Assembly: GCA_001725415.1 (NCBI GenBank) | Contig: MEGH01000008.1 | Coordinates: forward strand, 62,001 to 126,000 | Direction of reading: 5' to 3' | Source: Pseudonocardia sp. SCN 73-27 | GTDB lineage: Bacteria > Actinomycetota > Actinomycetes > Mycobacteriales > Pseudonocardiaceae | Length of the DNA: 64,000 nt | Shown here: one piece after another, positions 39,084 to 47,641 of the stretch | Numbering within the stretch: position 1 is the stretch's first letter | Layout: each line of letters opens with the position of its first letter | Notes under the pieces: model-generated | The model's database searches: none | What the model was told of the DNA's origin: nothing | What the model saw: the letters and a program-made list of their open reading frames with translations, nothing else | Position numbers and translations under genes: made by a program

Positions 39084-40622
39084 ATGGCGAATGACGATGT
39101 CGTCCGCCTGTCGGCCGTCGGCGACGTGGCCCGCGGACGGTGGCGAGGGCTCGTCGCGCTCGCCGTCGCCGGTGCCGTGATCGGGTTCGGGGCGTCCTTC
39201 GTCCTGTCACCCGGCCAGGCCGCGGCAGCCAAGGTGCTCCTCCAGGGCCAGCGCAGCGCGGACCAGTTGCTCACCGAGACGCAGATCGCCACCAGCACGT
39301 CGGTCACCGACCAGGTCGCCGCGAAGCTCGCCGACGGCCGGTCCGGTCAGGCCCTGCAGAGCGTCGTCCACGCCGACGTCCTGGACGGCAACGTCATCCA
39401 GATCTCCGCGACGGCCCCATCGGCTGACGCGGCCCGGACGCTGGCGGACGACGCGGCCACCGCCTACGTCGACTACTCGACCAAGATCACCGCCGACGCC
39501 GCGCAGACCGCCCGCGACGCGCGTCAACAGCAGCGCGACCAGATCCAGTCGCGGATCACCGACCTCGACCGCCAGATCGCCGCCCCGCCCGGGACGAGCA
39601 CCGGGACCGGCAGCGGCGACCAGAACCAGACCCCCGCACAGCTGCAAGCGGCACGCGCCGCGGCGCAGGCGCAGCTCGACGAGTTCGACCGGCAGGCCGC
39701 CACCGATTCCTCCTCGGGCGCGACGACCGGGTCGGTCTCGATTCTCGAGAAGGCGCAGGACCAGGGCGCCGCGACGCCCAGCCGGACCCAGCTGATCGGC
39801 GGCGGGGCCATCCTGTTCGCGCTCGTCGGGCTGCTCGTCATGCTGCGCAACCGCCGCCGCAGCGGCCGTGTCACCGACCCGGCCACGGTCGAGTCGGCGC
39901 TGCGCGCACCGGTCGTCGGCACCGTCACCGTCGCCCGCGGGGCCGCACCCGCGCCGGCCGGCGGCCACCGCGGCGGCGCGGTCGGGGCGCTCTTCGCCGA
40001 CCGCACCGTCGACGATCTGGCACCACTGCCCGCCGGCCGCGTCGACGACGAGACCGTTCGCTACCGGCGCGCGCTGCGCCGGGTGCGGGGCGAGGACGTC
40101 GCCGGGACGCACGACCTGCTCGTCGTCGTCGCCTCCGACGACGAGACCGCCGTGCGGGCCGCCGCAGGCTTCGTCACGGCCGCGCACGGCCCGATCGGGA
40201 AGGTCGCCGTCGTCACCGACTCCGAGCAGGTACGCGCCGCACTCGCCGAGGCCTCCGCGGACGGGCTGCCGCTCGCGGTCGCCGACGACGACGCTCTGTT
40301 CCCCGAGACCGACCTCTGCCGCGTTCGGATCGTCGCCGTCGACGTCGAGGGCGTCCGCCCGACGGTGCCCGACCAGGGCGCGGTCGACGCGACCCTCGTC
40401 GTCACCTCCGTCGCCACCCGCACCGTGCCCGAGCTGTCCGACCTCGCCGGCGCCGTCCTCGACGCCGGGCACACCGTCACCGGCGTGCTGCTCGTGCAGC
40501 CACGCCGGGCAGCGGGGGACCGCACCGCATCGACCGACGCGGCCGACTCCGCGGATCCGGCACCACCGGCGGAGGGCCACACCAACGGGCACGCCAACGG
40601 AGTGACGGTGGGGTCGTCGTGA
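39084..40622 (+). CDS. Wzz-like chain-length/copolymerase protein with degenerate kinase domain
   Basis: A 512-residue membrane protein. TM1 is near residues 22-40 ([19 protein letters not shown]). An extracytoplasmic loop with a coiled coil ([20 protein letters not shown]) follows, and TM2 is [18 protein letters not shown]. The cytosolic part resembles a BY-kinase/Wzc domain, but the Walker A position reads [17 protein letters not shown], without the GK[S/T]. It is therefore likely inactive as a kinase. ATG at 39084 has GGGGAGG upstream; the ATG at 39066 is less likely. It overlaps the next gene by four bases. Confidence 0.85.
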   Translation: MANDDVVRLSAVGDVARGRWRGLVALAVAGAVIGFGASFVLSPGQAAAAKVLLQGQRSADQLLTETQIATSTSVTDQVAAKLADGRSGQALQSVVHADVLDGNVIQISATAPSADAARTLADDAATAYVDYSTKITADAAQTARDARQQQRDQIQSRITDLDRQIAAPPGTSTGTGSGDQNQTPAQLQAARAAAQAQLDEFDRQAATDSSSGATTGSVSILEKAQDQGAATPSRTQLIGGGAILFALVGLLVMLRNRRRSGRVTDPATVESALRAPVVGTVTVARGAAPAPAGGHRGGAVGALFADRTVDDLAPLPAGRVDDETVRYRRALRRVRGEDVAGTHDLLVVVASDDETAVRAAAGFVTAAHGPIGKVAVVTDSEQVRAALAEASADGLPLAVADDDALFPETDLCRVRIVAVDVEGVRPTVPDQGAVDATLVVTSVATRTVPELSDLAGAVLDAGHTVTGVLLVQPRRAAGDRTASTDAADSADPAPPAEGHTNGHANGVTVGSS

Positions 40623-43147
40623 CGTTGTTCGATCTGGCCCCCGCCGGTTCCAGCAGCACGACCCCGTTGTTCGACCTGCACGCCCTGGTCGCCGGCGTCC
40701 GGCGCCGCATGCGTGTCTGGGTGCTGATCGCGCTGGTGGGGCTCGTCGGTGGTGCCGCGCTGCCGATCGTGATGCCCGGCAGCGCCACCGCCGGAGCCCG
40801 GGTGTTCGTCGTCGACTCCGACCAGACGAACACCGGCGAGGCGCGGATGCAGACCGCCGCCGCGGTCATGCAGTCGAGCACGGTCGCGGACGCCGCGCTG
40901 CACACCCTCGGCTCGACGATGCCCACCCGTGACTTCATGAAGACCTACACCGCCACGGTGACCGGGGTGAGCCTGATCGACCTGACGGTCCGGGCGAACG
41001 ACGCCCGGACCGCCGTCGCCAACGCGAAGGCGATCGCCGACGCCTTCGTCGCCGATCACATCGGACGGGCCCAGGCCGCGGCCGACGCCTACACGAAGGC
41101 GTTGCAGGACAGGGTGACCGACCTGCGCGGCCAGCTCGAGCAGCTCGACCGGCCGGGTTCGGACGCGAACCCCGTCGCACGGGCGCAGCTGCAGGCCGAG
41201 ATCGACGGGCTCACCCAGCAGTCGCAGCAGGCGACGCTCGGGGCCCCCGAGGTCGTCGCCGGCACCCGGGTCATCGACGCCCCCCACTCCACCACCCGGT
41301 CGCTGCGGTCGGCGATGGCGATCGACGGCGGCCTCGGGCTGCTGCTCGGTCTCCTGATCGGCCTGCTGGTGTCGCTGCTGCGCACCGTGGTGGGTGACCG
41401 CCCGATGCTGCGTCGCGACATCGCCGCGCACCTGGGCAGCTCGGTCGTGGCCCAGATCGGGGGCCGGCGGCTGCTGCGGCCGGGACGCTCCGCGGGGTCG
41501 CAACGGGAACAGGAACGGGTCGTCGTCGAGCTGGCTCGGGCCGTCCGTGCCGGCACGTCGGAGGTCGTCCTCGTCGAGGTCGGCGCTGCCGACGTGGCCG
41601 CGCAGCTCGCGACGGGCATCGCCACCGAGCTCGCGACCGACGGCGGCGAGGTCATGGTCGTCGACGACCTCCTCGGCGACCACCGCCGCGTCGAGGTCGC
41701 CGAGGGCACCGGCGTCCGCGTCGTCGACGGCTCGGGTTTCGCGCGCGGTGAGGAACGCGCCGCGGAGACGACCGTCCTCGGGCTGACCTCCGCCGCGCCG
41801 GGGACGACCTGGTCGGGTCCGCTGTTCGACGGGGCCTCCGCCTTCGTCGTCGTGCGTGCCGGGAGTGCGGACACCGCGTGGCTGCACACCGTCGCGCGCC
41901 GCCTCGACGACGCCGGCGTCGAGTGCCTGGGTGTCGTGCTCGTCGACCCCGACCGCCGCGACCGCTCCGACGGCACGCTGTGGGACGGCAGCCACGCCGC
42001 ATTGCGGCAGCGGGTGCTCGACCGGACGGACACCGCGCCCGCGGACCCGGCCGCCCCGATCATGGACGCGCCCACCGTGAAGACGTCCGCCGTGCAGCGA
42101 CCCGCTGTCGAGACGCCCGCTGCCGAGAGCGCAGACGCGGCTGCTCCGGACGCAGACTCTGCCGAGAAGGTTGCGGCAGGAAAGCGTGCGGTGGAGAAGG
42201 CCGCCGCCGAGAAGGCCGCCGCGGAGAAGGCCGCCGCGGAGAAGGCCGCCGCGGAGAAGGCCGCCGCGGAGAAGGCCGCCGCGGAGAAGGCCGCCGCGGA
42301 GAAGGCCGCCGCGGAGAAGGCCGCCGCCGAGAAGCTTGCTGCCGAGAAGGTTGCCGCGGACAAGGTTGCTGCCGAACGGCGCGCAGCTGAGAGAGCGGCT
42401 GCTGGGAAGGCTGCCGCGGCGAGGGCGGCTGCCGAGAAGGTCGCCGCCGAGAAGGTCGCCGCCGAGAAGGCTGCCGCCGAGAAGATCGCCGCCGTGAAGC
42501 GGGCTGCGGAGAAGGCCGCTGCGGAGAAGATCGCTGCGGAGAAGATCGCTGCGGAGAAGATCGCTGCGGAGAAGATCGCTGCCGAGAAGGCCGCCGCGGT
42601 CGACGAGCAGACCGTCAAGCTCCCGGCCCTCGGGCGGGTGCACGTGGCGTCCGCCGGCTCGGTCGGACTCTTCACCGACGTGGATGTCGAGACCGTCAAG
42701 CTCCGCGCCGTCGCGCGGGGCGCCCGGGACGACTCACCGACCGTCCCGGCGATGTCGGCGGTCGCCACGGCCGAGCGGGACCCGGCCGACGCCGGTGACG
42801 CGACGAAGGGCGACGACGTCCCACCGACGCCCGGACGGGCCGCGGGCCGCTCCGGCAAGGGGCAGGCCGCCTCGACGACGCGCGCGCGCAAGCCCCGCAC
42901 GTCACGTCGTGGCCGGCGCAAGGAGGCGGCCGAGACCGCCGTGCAGGCTCCGGCCCCCGCGGAGGGCGAGGAGCGCACGACCACCGGTCGCGGCCGGGCG
43001 AAGGCCGCGCCGCGGACGTCGAACCGCCGACGCTCCGCCGCCACCACCACCACCAACACCGCGGGTCCCGCAGCGCCGGAGGGCGCGAAGGACGCGGATT
43101 CCTTCGTCCCGGTCGTGGCCTCCACGCCGGCAGATCACCGGGAGTAG
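40619..43147 (+). CDS. Second Wzz-like protein with pseudo-kinase domain and long EKAAA-repeat tail
   Basis: An 842-residue protein. TM1 is [20 protein letters not shown], an extracytoplasmic coiled loop follows ([16 protein letters not shown]) and TM2 is [18 protein letters not shown]. Residues about 275-470 look like a BY-kinase fold with no Walker A lysine ([16 protein letters not shown]) but a VMVVDD-type Walker A' segment. Residues 516-660 are 29 five-residue units of EKAAA type, predicted to form one long charged helix. The last 180 residues are basic and disordered. TVK motifs occur at T486, T665 and T692. It presumably works with the preceding protein in chain-length control; the tail is unusual. 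Confidence 0.83.
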   Translation: MTLFDLAPAGSSSTTPLFDLHALVAGVRRRMRVWVLIALVGLVGGAALPIVMPGSATAGARVFVVDSDQTNTGEARMQTAAAVMQSSTVADAALHTLGSTMPTRDFMKTYTATVTGVSLIDLTVRANDARTAVANAKAIADAFVADHIGRAQAAADAYTKALQDRVTDLRGQLEQLDRPGSDANPVARAQLQAEIDGLTQQSQQATLGAPEVVAGTRVIDAPHSTTRSLRSAMAIDGGLGLLLGLLIGLLVSLLRTVVGDRPMLRRDIAAHLGSSVVAQIGGRRLLRPGRSAGSQREQERVVVELARAVRAGTSEVVLVEVGAADVAAQLATGIATELATDGGEVMVVDDLLGDHRRVEVAEGTGVRVVDGSGFARGEERAAETTVLGLTSAAPGTTWSGPLFDGASAFVVVRAGSADTAWLHTVARRLDDAGVECLGVVLVDPDRRDRSDGTLWDGSHAALRQRVLDRTDTAPADPAAPIMDAPTVKTSAVQRPAVETPAAESADAAAPDADSAEKVAAGKRAVEKAAAEKAAAEKAAAEKAAAEKAAAEKAAAEKAAAEKAAAEKAAAEKLAAEKVAADKVAAERRAAERAAAGKAAAARAAAEKVAAEKVAAEKAAAEKIAAVKRAAEKAAAEKIAAEKIAAEKIAAEKIAAEKAAAVDEQTVKLPALGRVHVASAGSVGLFTDVDVETVKLRAVARGARDDSPTVPAMSAVATAERDPADAGDATKGDDVPPTPGRAAGRSGKGQAASTTRARKPRTSRRGRRKEAAETAVQAPAPAEGEERTTTGRGRAKAAPRTSNRRRSAATTTTNTAGPAAPEGAKDADSFVPVVASTPADHRE
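42164..42598 (+). repeat. 29 tandem 15-bp units encoding EKAAA-type pentads
   Basis: The 435 bases have a 15-base period. Nine consecutive units from 42194 encode EKAAA exactly, six to seven of them nearly identical in DNA; later units vary to [15 protein letters not shown] and similar. The near-identity of the first block suggests recent expansion by slippage or unequal crossing-over, so copy number may differ between strains. Confidence 0.92.
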
Positions 43148-43149
43148 AC

Positions 43150-44475
43150 ATGAACGTCACTCTGTTCGGACTCGGCTACGTCGGGTCGGTGACGGCCACC
43201 TGTCTGGCCGACCGCGGTCACCGCGTCGTCGGTGTCGACACCGACCCCGGCAAGGTCGCGACGGTCAACTCGGGCCGCCCGACCGTCATCGAGCCGGGTC
43301 TGGACGAGATCGCGGAGCGCGTCGTCTCCTCGGGTGCGCTGCGCGCGTCGATCTCGGCGTCCGAGGGCATGGAGGACAGCGACCTGTCGCTGGTGTGCGT
43401 CGGGACGCCGTCGGCGCTCAACGGCAGCACGGACCTGACCTTCGTCCGTCGTGTCGTCGCGCAGATCGGGGCCGCGCTGGCCGAGAGCACGCGTCCGCAC
43501 ACGGTCGTGATCCGGTCGACGGTGCCGCCCGGCACGGTCGCAGACGTCGTCGTCCCACTGCTGGAGGCCACGTCGGGCCGGAACGTGGGTGACGACCTGC
43601 AGGTCGCGATGTGTCCGGAGTTCCTGCGCGAGGGGTCGAGCGTCGAGGACTTCTTCGAGCCGCCGTTCCTGGTCATCGGCGGGTCGCCGGCGGCCGCGGC
43701 GGCGCTGCGCGAGCTGTTCGCGTTCCTCACCTGCTCGGTGCACGTGGTGGACACGCGGGCAGCGGAGAGCGTGAAGTACGCGTCGAACGCGTTCCACGCG
43801 CTCAAGGTCGCGTTCACCAACGAGGTCTCGCGGCTCTACCGCGTCCTCGACGTGGACGCCCGCGACGTCATGAAGGTGTTCGTCGAGGACCGTCAGCTCA
43901 ACATCTCGCCGGCCTACCTGCGCCCCGGGTTCGCCTTCGGCGGCTCGTGCCTGCCGAAGGACGTCAGGTCGCTGCTGCACCTGGGCCGGGTCAACGACGT
44001 CGATCTGCCGGTGCTGGCGGGGACGTTGGCGTCCAACGAGATCCTGGTGCGCGACGTCGCCGACCGCATTCTGCAGGAGATCGACGCGCGCGGTGGCGCC
44101 AACCGCCGGGTGACGCTCGTCGGGCTGGCGTTCAAACACGCCACCGACGACCTGCGCGAGAGCCCGAACGTGGCGCTCGCGGAGATCCTGATCGGGAAGG
44201 GCGTCGACGTCCACATCTACGACCCGATCATCAGCATGTCGCAGCTGTCGGGTGCGAACCTGCGCTACGTCCGGTCGAAGCTGCCGCACCTGCAGAAGGT
44301 GCTGCACGACGACGCGTCGTCGGCGCTGGAGGGCTCGTTGGTCGCGGTGGTCTCGTCGGCCGCGCCGCGGGTGGTGGACGCGATCGTCGGGGCCGATCCC
44401 GCGGTGGTCATCGACCTCAACGGCCGGATCGCGGCGCTCGAGGTGCTGTCCGGGTACCAGGGTGTGGGCTGGTGA
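43150..44475 (+). CDS. UDP-glucose/GDP-mannose dehydrogenase family protein (AlgD/Ugd-like)
   Basis: A 441-residue NAD-dependent four-electron dehydrogenase that makes a nucleotide-linked uronic acid. The N-terminus MNVTLFGLGYVGSVTATCLA binds NAD, MCPEFLREGSSVEDFFEPP resembles AlgD more than UDP-glucose dehydrogenases, and the catalytic Cys is in FAFGGSCLPKDVRSLLHL. GDP-mannuronate or UDP-glucuronate are the likely products, and the family match does not decide between them. It begins two bases after the Wzz-like gene and overlaps the next gene (GTGA). Confidence 0.9.
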   Translation: MNVTLFGLGYVGSVTATCLADRGHRVVGVDTDPGKVATVNSGRPTVIEPGLDEIAERVVSSGALRASISASEGMEDSDLSLVCVGTPSALNGSTDLTFVRRVVAQIGAALAESTRPHTVVIRSTVPPGTVADVVVPLLEATSGRNVGDDLQVAMCPEFLREGSSVEDFFEPPFLVIGGSPAAAAALRELFAFLTCSVHVVDTRAAESVKYASNAFHALKVAFTNEVSRLYRVLDVDARDVMKVFVEDRQLNISPAYLRPGFAFGGSCLPKDVRSLLHLGRVNDVDLPVLAGTLASNEILVRDVADRILQEIDARGGANRRVTLVGLAFKHATDDLRESPNVALAEILIGKGVDVHIYDPIISMSQLSGANLRYVRSKLPHLQKVLHDDASSALEGSLVAVVSSAAPRVVDAIVGADPAVVIDLNGRIAALEVLSGYQGVGW

Positions 44476-45680
44476 GGTTCCGCCGACGCGTGCCCGGCCG
44501 GCACGTCTGCATCGTGGTGCAGAACCTGCCGGTGCCGTTCGACCGCCGGGTGTGGCTCGAGTGCAGGGCGCTCGTGGCCGCGGGCTACGAGGTCTCGGTC
44601 GTCTGCCCGAAGGGGCCGGGCGATCCGTCCTACCAGGAGCTCGAGGGCGTCCACATCTTCAAGTACCGGGCGTTCCCGCCGATCACCCGGCAGATCATGT
44701 TCCTGGCCGAGTACGCGTACTCGATCCTGGCGACGCTGCTCGGGCTGGCGAAGGCGTGGCGGCGCAACCGGTTCACCGTCGTGCAGGTCTGCAACCCGCC
44801 GGACGTGCTGTGGACCGCGGTCCTGCCCTTCACGCTGGCGTTCGGCGTCCGGATGGTGTTCGACCAGCACGACCTGTGCCCGGAGCTGTACGAGTCGCGG
44901 TTCGAGTCGCCTGCGTCGCTGCCCTACAAGGCGCTCGTGCTGGCCGAGCGGGCGACGTACGCGCTGTCGTCGCACGTCATCTCGACGAACGAGTCCTACC
45001 GCGGCGTCGCGATGAGCCGTGGCCGCAAGAAGCCGTCGGACGTGACCGTCGTGCGCACCGGGCCGGACCCGGAGAAGATGCGCCGTCGGGAGGCGGACGA
45101 GTCGCTGCGCCGCGGCCACCGGCACCTGGTCGTCTACATCGGGGTGATGGGGCCGCAGGACGGTGTCGACCTCGCGATCCGGGCGATGGAGCACATCGTC
45201 CACACCCGCGGCCGCACCGACGTCGCGCTGACGCTGATCGGTGACGGTGACGCCGCGCCGGCGCTGCGCGCGCTGACCACGGAGCTGGGCCTCGACGAAC
45301 ACGTCGCGTTCACCGGCCGCGCGCCCGACGACGTCGTCAAGGGCGTCATGTCCACCGCCGACCTCGGCCTGTCGCCGGACCCCAAGAACGCGCTCAACGA
45401 CGTCTCCACGATGAACAAGACGATGGAGTACATGGCCTTCGAGCTGCCCGTCGTCGCGTTCGACCTGGTGGAGACGAAGGTGTCGGCCGCCGAGGCCGCC
45501 GTGTACGCGACACCCAACGACGTCGCGGAGTACGGCGACGCGGTGCTCGCACTGCTCGACGACGAGGTCTCGCGCAAGTCGATGGGTGAGGCCGGGCGCC
45601 GGCGCGTCGAGGACGTGCTGGCGTGGCGCCACCAGATCCCGCCCTACGTCGGCGTCTACGACCGGCTCATCGGATCCTGA
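44472..45680 (+). CDS. Glycosyltransferase family 4 protein
   Basis: A 402-residue GT-B enzyme. The N-terminal domain reads HVCIVVQNLPVPFDRRVWLE and MVFDQHDLCPELYESRF; the C-terminal domain has VVYIGVMGPQDGVDLAIRA and MEYMAFELPVVAFDLVETK, where family 4 enzymes bind the sugar nucleotide. It would add one sugar to the lipid-linked unit on the cytosolic side. Donor and acceptor are unknown; a uronic acid made by the preceding dehydrogenase is a reasonable guess. Start GTG at 44472. Confidence 0.9.
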   Translation: MRFRRRVPGRHVCIVVQNLPVPFDRRVWLECRALVAAGYEVSVVCPKGPGDPSYQELEGVHIFKYRAFPPITRQIMFLAEYAYSILATLLGLAKAWRRNRFTVVQVCNPPDVLWTAVLPFTLAFGVRMVFDQHDLCPELYESRFESPASLPYKALVLAERATYALSSHVISTNESYRGVAMSRGRKKPSDVTVVRTGPDPEKMRRREADESLRRGHRHLVVYIGVMGPQDGVDLAIRAMEHIVHTRGRTDVALTLIGDGDAAPALRALTTELGLDEHVAFTGRAPDDVVKGVMSTADLGLSPDPKNALNDVSTMNKTMEYMAFELPVVAFDLVETKVSAAEAAVYATPNDVAEYGDAVLALLDDEVSRKSMGEAGRRRVEDVLAWRHQIPPYVGVYDRLIGS

Positions 45681-45694
45681 GGAGAGAGGCGACG

Positions 45695-47641
45695 ATGTGC
45701 GGTATCGCGGGGACGTACCTGATTCCCGACGGTGACCGGCTCACCGATCTGATGACGGACGCGGTCGCGCACCGCGGCCCCGACGCAGCGGGCCGCTGGT
45801 CGCACTCCGTCGGTGACGGCACGGTCGAGCTGGGCCACCGGCGGCTCTCGATCGTCGACCTGTCGCCGACGGGCGCGCAGCCCATGGCGGCCGACGGCCT
45901 CGTGCTCACCTACAACGGCGAGCTGTACAACGCGGCCGAGCTCCGCGCCGAGCTGGAGTCGGCGGGTGTGCGCTTCCGCGGCACGTCCGACACGGAGGTG
46001 CTGCTGCAGGCGTGGCGGCGCTGGGGTGTGGAGTGCCTGTCCCGGCTGCGCGGCATGTTCGCGTTCGGTGTCGTCGACACCGCGACGGGCGAGCTGTTCC
46101 TGGCGCGCGACCAGCTGGGTGTCAAGCCGCTCTTCGTGGTCCGTCGCGGCGGGGGACTCGCGTTCGCGTCCGAGCTGAAGGCGCTGGCCGACGCGTTCGG
46201 CGGCGACCTTCACGTCGACGAGACCGCGCTCGTCGCGTCGCTGCTCTACTACTGGGTCCCCGACAGCCGCTGCGCCTACAAGGAGGCCGAGAAGCTGCCG
46301 CCCGGCAGCTGGTTGCGGATCCGTCCCGACGGCGATGTCGCGCGTGGCACCTACTGGTCGCTGCGCGAGGTCGCGGAGCGGGCCGCGCACGAGCCGGCCC
46401 CGACCGCGGACGAGCTGAACGACATCGTCGCCGACTCGACGCGCCGGCACCTGATCGCGGACGTGCCCGTCGCGACGTTCCTGTCCGGCGGCCTGGACTC
46501 CAGCTACCTGACGGCGCTCGCCGCGCGGGAGCACCCGGGCATCTCGGCGTACACCATCGGTTTCCGCGCCGAGGACGCCAAGTTCGAGGCGATGCCGGAC
46601 GACCTGCGCTACGCGCGGCAGGTCGCGCGGCAGTTCGGCGTGACGCTCAACGAGATCGAGATCGCGCCGGACGTGCTGGAGCTGCTGCCGCTGATGACGC
46701 GGTCGCTCGACGAGCCCATCGGCGATCCGGCCGCGATCAACACCTACCTGATCTGCAGCGCCGCCCGTGAGGCCGGTGTCAAGGTCATGGTCTCCGGCAT
46801 GGGCGCCGACGAGCTGTTCGCGGGCTATCGGAAGCATCTCGCCAACCGGCTCGCCGTCCGCTACCAGCGGGTGCCGCGGGCGGTCCGCCGTCCGGTGCAC
46901 GCCGCGGTCGACCGGCTGCCCGTCGCGAGCTCGAAGCGAGGCTACCGGTCGGTCCGGTTCGCGAAGCGCTTCCTGTCGTTCGCCGACCTGGGCGAGGAGG
47001 CCGCCTTCCGGCGCAGCTACACGATGTACGACCGGGGCGAGCTGCTCGACCTGGTCGGCCCCGACCTCGCCGGCGCGGTCGACGACGTGCTCACCGAGCA
47101 CGCCGACGTCTACAACGACAACGCACTGACCGACCACGTGAACCGGATGTGCCTTGCCGACGCCCGGCTCTTCCTGCCGGGCCTCAACCTCGGCTACACC
47201 GACCGGTCCAGCATGGCGGCCTCGACCGAGGTCCGCGTCCCGTTCGTCGACGTCGACGTCGTCACCGCGGCGTTCCGGCTGCGCGGCGACCAGAAGATCG
47301 TCGGCCGGTCGGGCAAGGCGGTCCTCAAGGAGGCCGCGACCTCGATCCTGCCCGACGAGATCGTCCACCGGCCGAAGGGCCTGTTCAGCGCCCCGCTGCG
47401 GGCATGGATGAGCCGCGACCTCGCCCCGCTCGTCCGGGAGGTCGTCGAGGACGGCGTCCTCGTCCGGTCCGGGTTCCTGCGCCGCGACGCCGCGGCGCGG
47501 CTGGTCGCCGAGGACGCGGCCGGCCGCGAGGACCGGTCCAAGCACCTCTGGCACATCTTGACCTTGGAGTACTGGTACCGGAACGCGACGTCGGCAGGCG
47601 CCGGCGACGTCCGGACCGCCGTGAGCGGGGGAGCCCGATGA
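45695..47641 (+). CDS. AsnB-type glutamine-dependent amidotransferase
   Basis: A 648-residue asparagine-synthetase-like enzyme. The N-terminal glutaminase begins MCGIAGTYLIPDGD with nucleophile Cys2. The ATP-pyrophosphatase motif is FLSGGLDSSYLTALAA, and GMGADELFAGYRKH is also present. Such proteins inside polysaccharide loci (for example WbpS-like ones) amidate sugar carboxylates, so amidation of a uronic acid is more likely here than asparagine synthesis. ATG at 45695 is required by the catalytic Cys and has GGAGAGAGG upstream. Its stop overlaps the next start. Confidence 0.9.
   Translation: MCGIAGTYLIPDGDRLTDLMTDAVAHRGPDAAGRWSHSVGDGTVELGHRRLSIVDLSPTGAQPMAADGLVLTYNGELYNAAELRAELESAGVRFRGTSDTEVLLQAWRRWGVECLSRLRGMFAFGVVDTATGELFLARDQLGVKPLFVVRRGGGLAFASELKALADAFGGDLHVDETALVASLLYYWVPDSRCAYKEAEKLPPGSWLRIRPDGDVARGTYWSLREVAERAAHEPAPTADELNDIVADSTRRHLIADVPVATFLSGGLDSSYLTALAAREHPGISAYTIGFRAEDAKFEAMPDDLRYARQVARQFGVTLNEIEIAPDVLELLPLMTRSLDEPIGDPAAINTYLICSAAREAGVKVMVSGMGADELFAGYRKHLANRLAVRYQRVPRAVRRPVHAAVDRLPVASSKRGYRSVRFAKRFLSFADLGEEAAFRRSYTMYDRGELLDLVGPDLAGAVDDVLTEHADVYNDNALTDHVNRMCLADARLFLPGLNLGYTDRSSMAASTEVRVPFVDVDVVTAAFRLRGDQKIVGRSGKAVLKEAATSILPDEIVHRPKGLFSAPLRAWMSRDLAPLVREVVEDGVLVRSGFLRRDAAARLVAEDAAGREDRSKHLWHILTLEYWYRNATSAGAGDVRTAVSGGAR

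Noticed and set aside
38968-39180. 70-codon frame upstream of and overlapping the first Wzz-like gene
   Set aside because: It runs into the Wzz coding region in another frame, has no ribosome site and shows no recognisable product.
42164-42598. Periodic 15-bp array considered as CRISPR or other non-coding tandem repeat
   Set aside because: There are no unique spacers, the period is a multiple of three, and the frame stays open in a long protein, so it is an in-frame peptide repeat.
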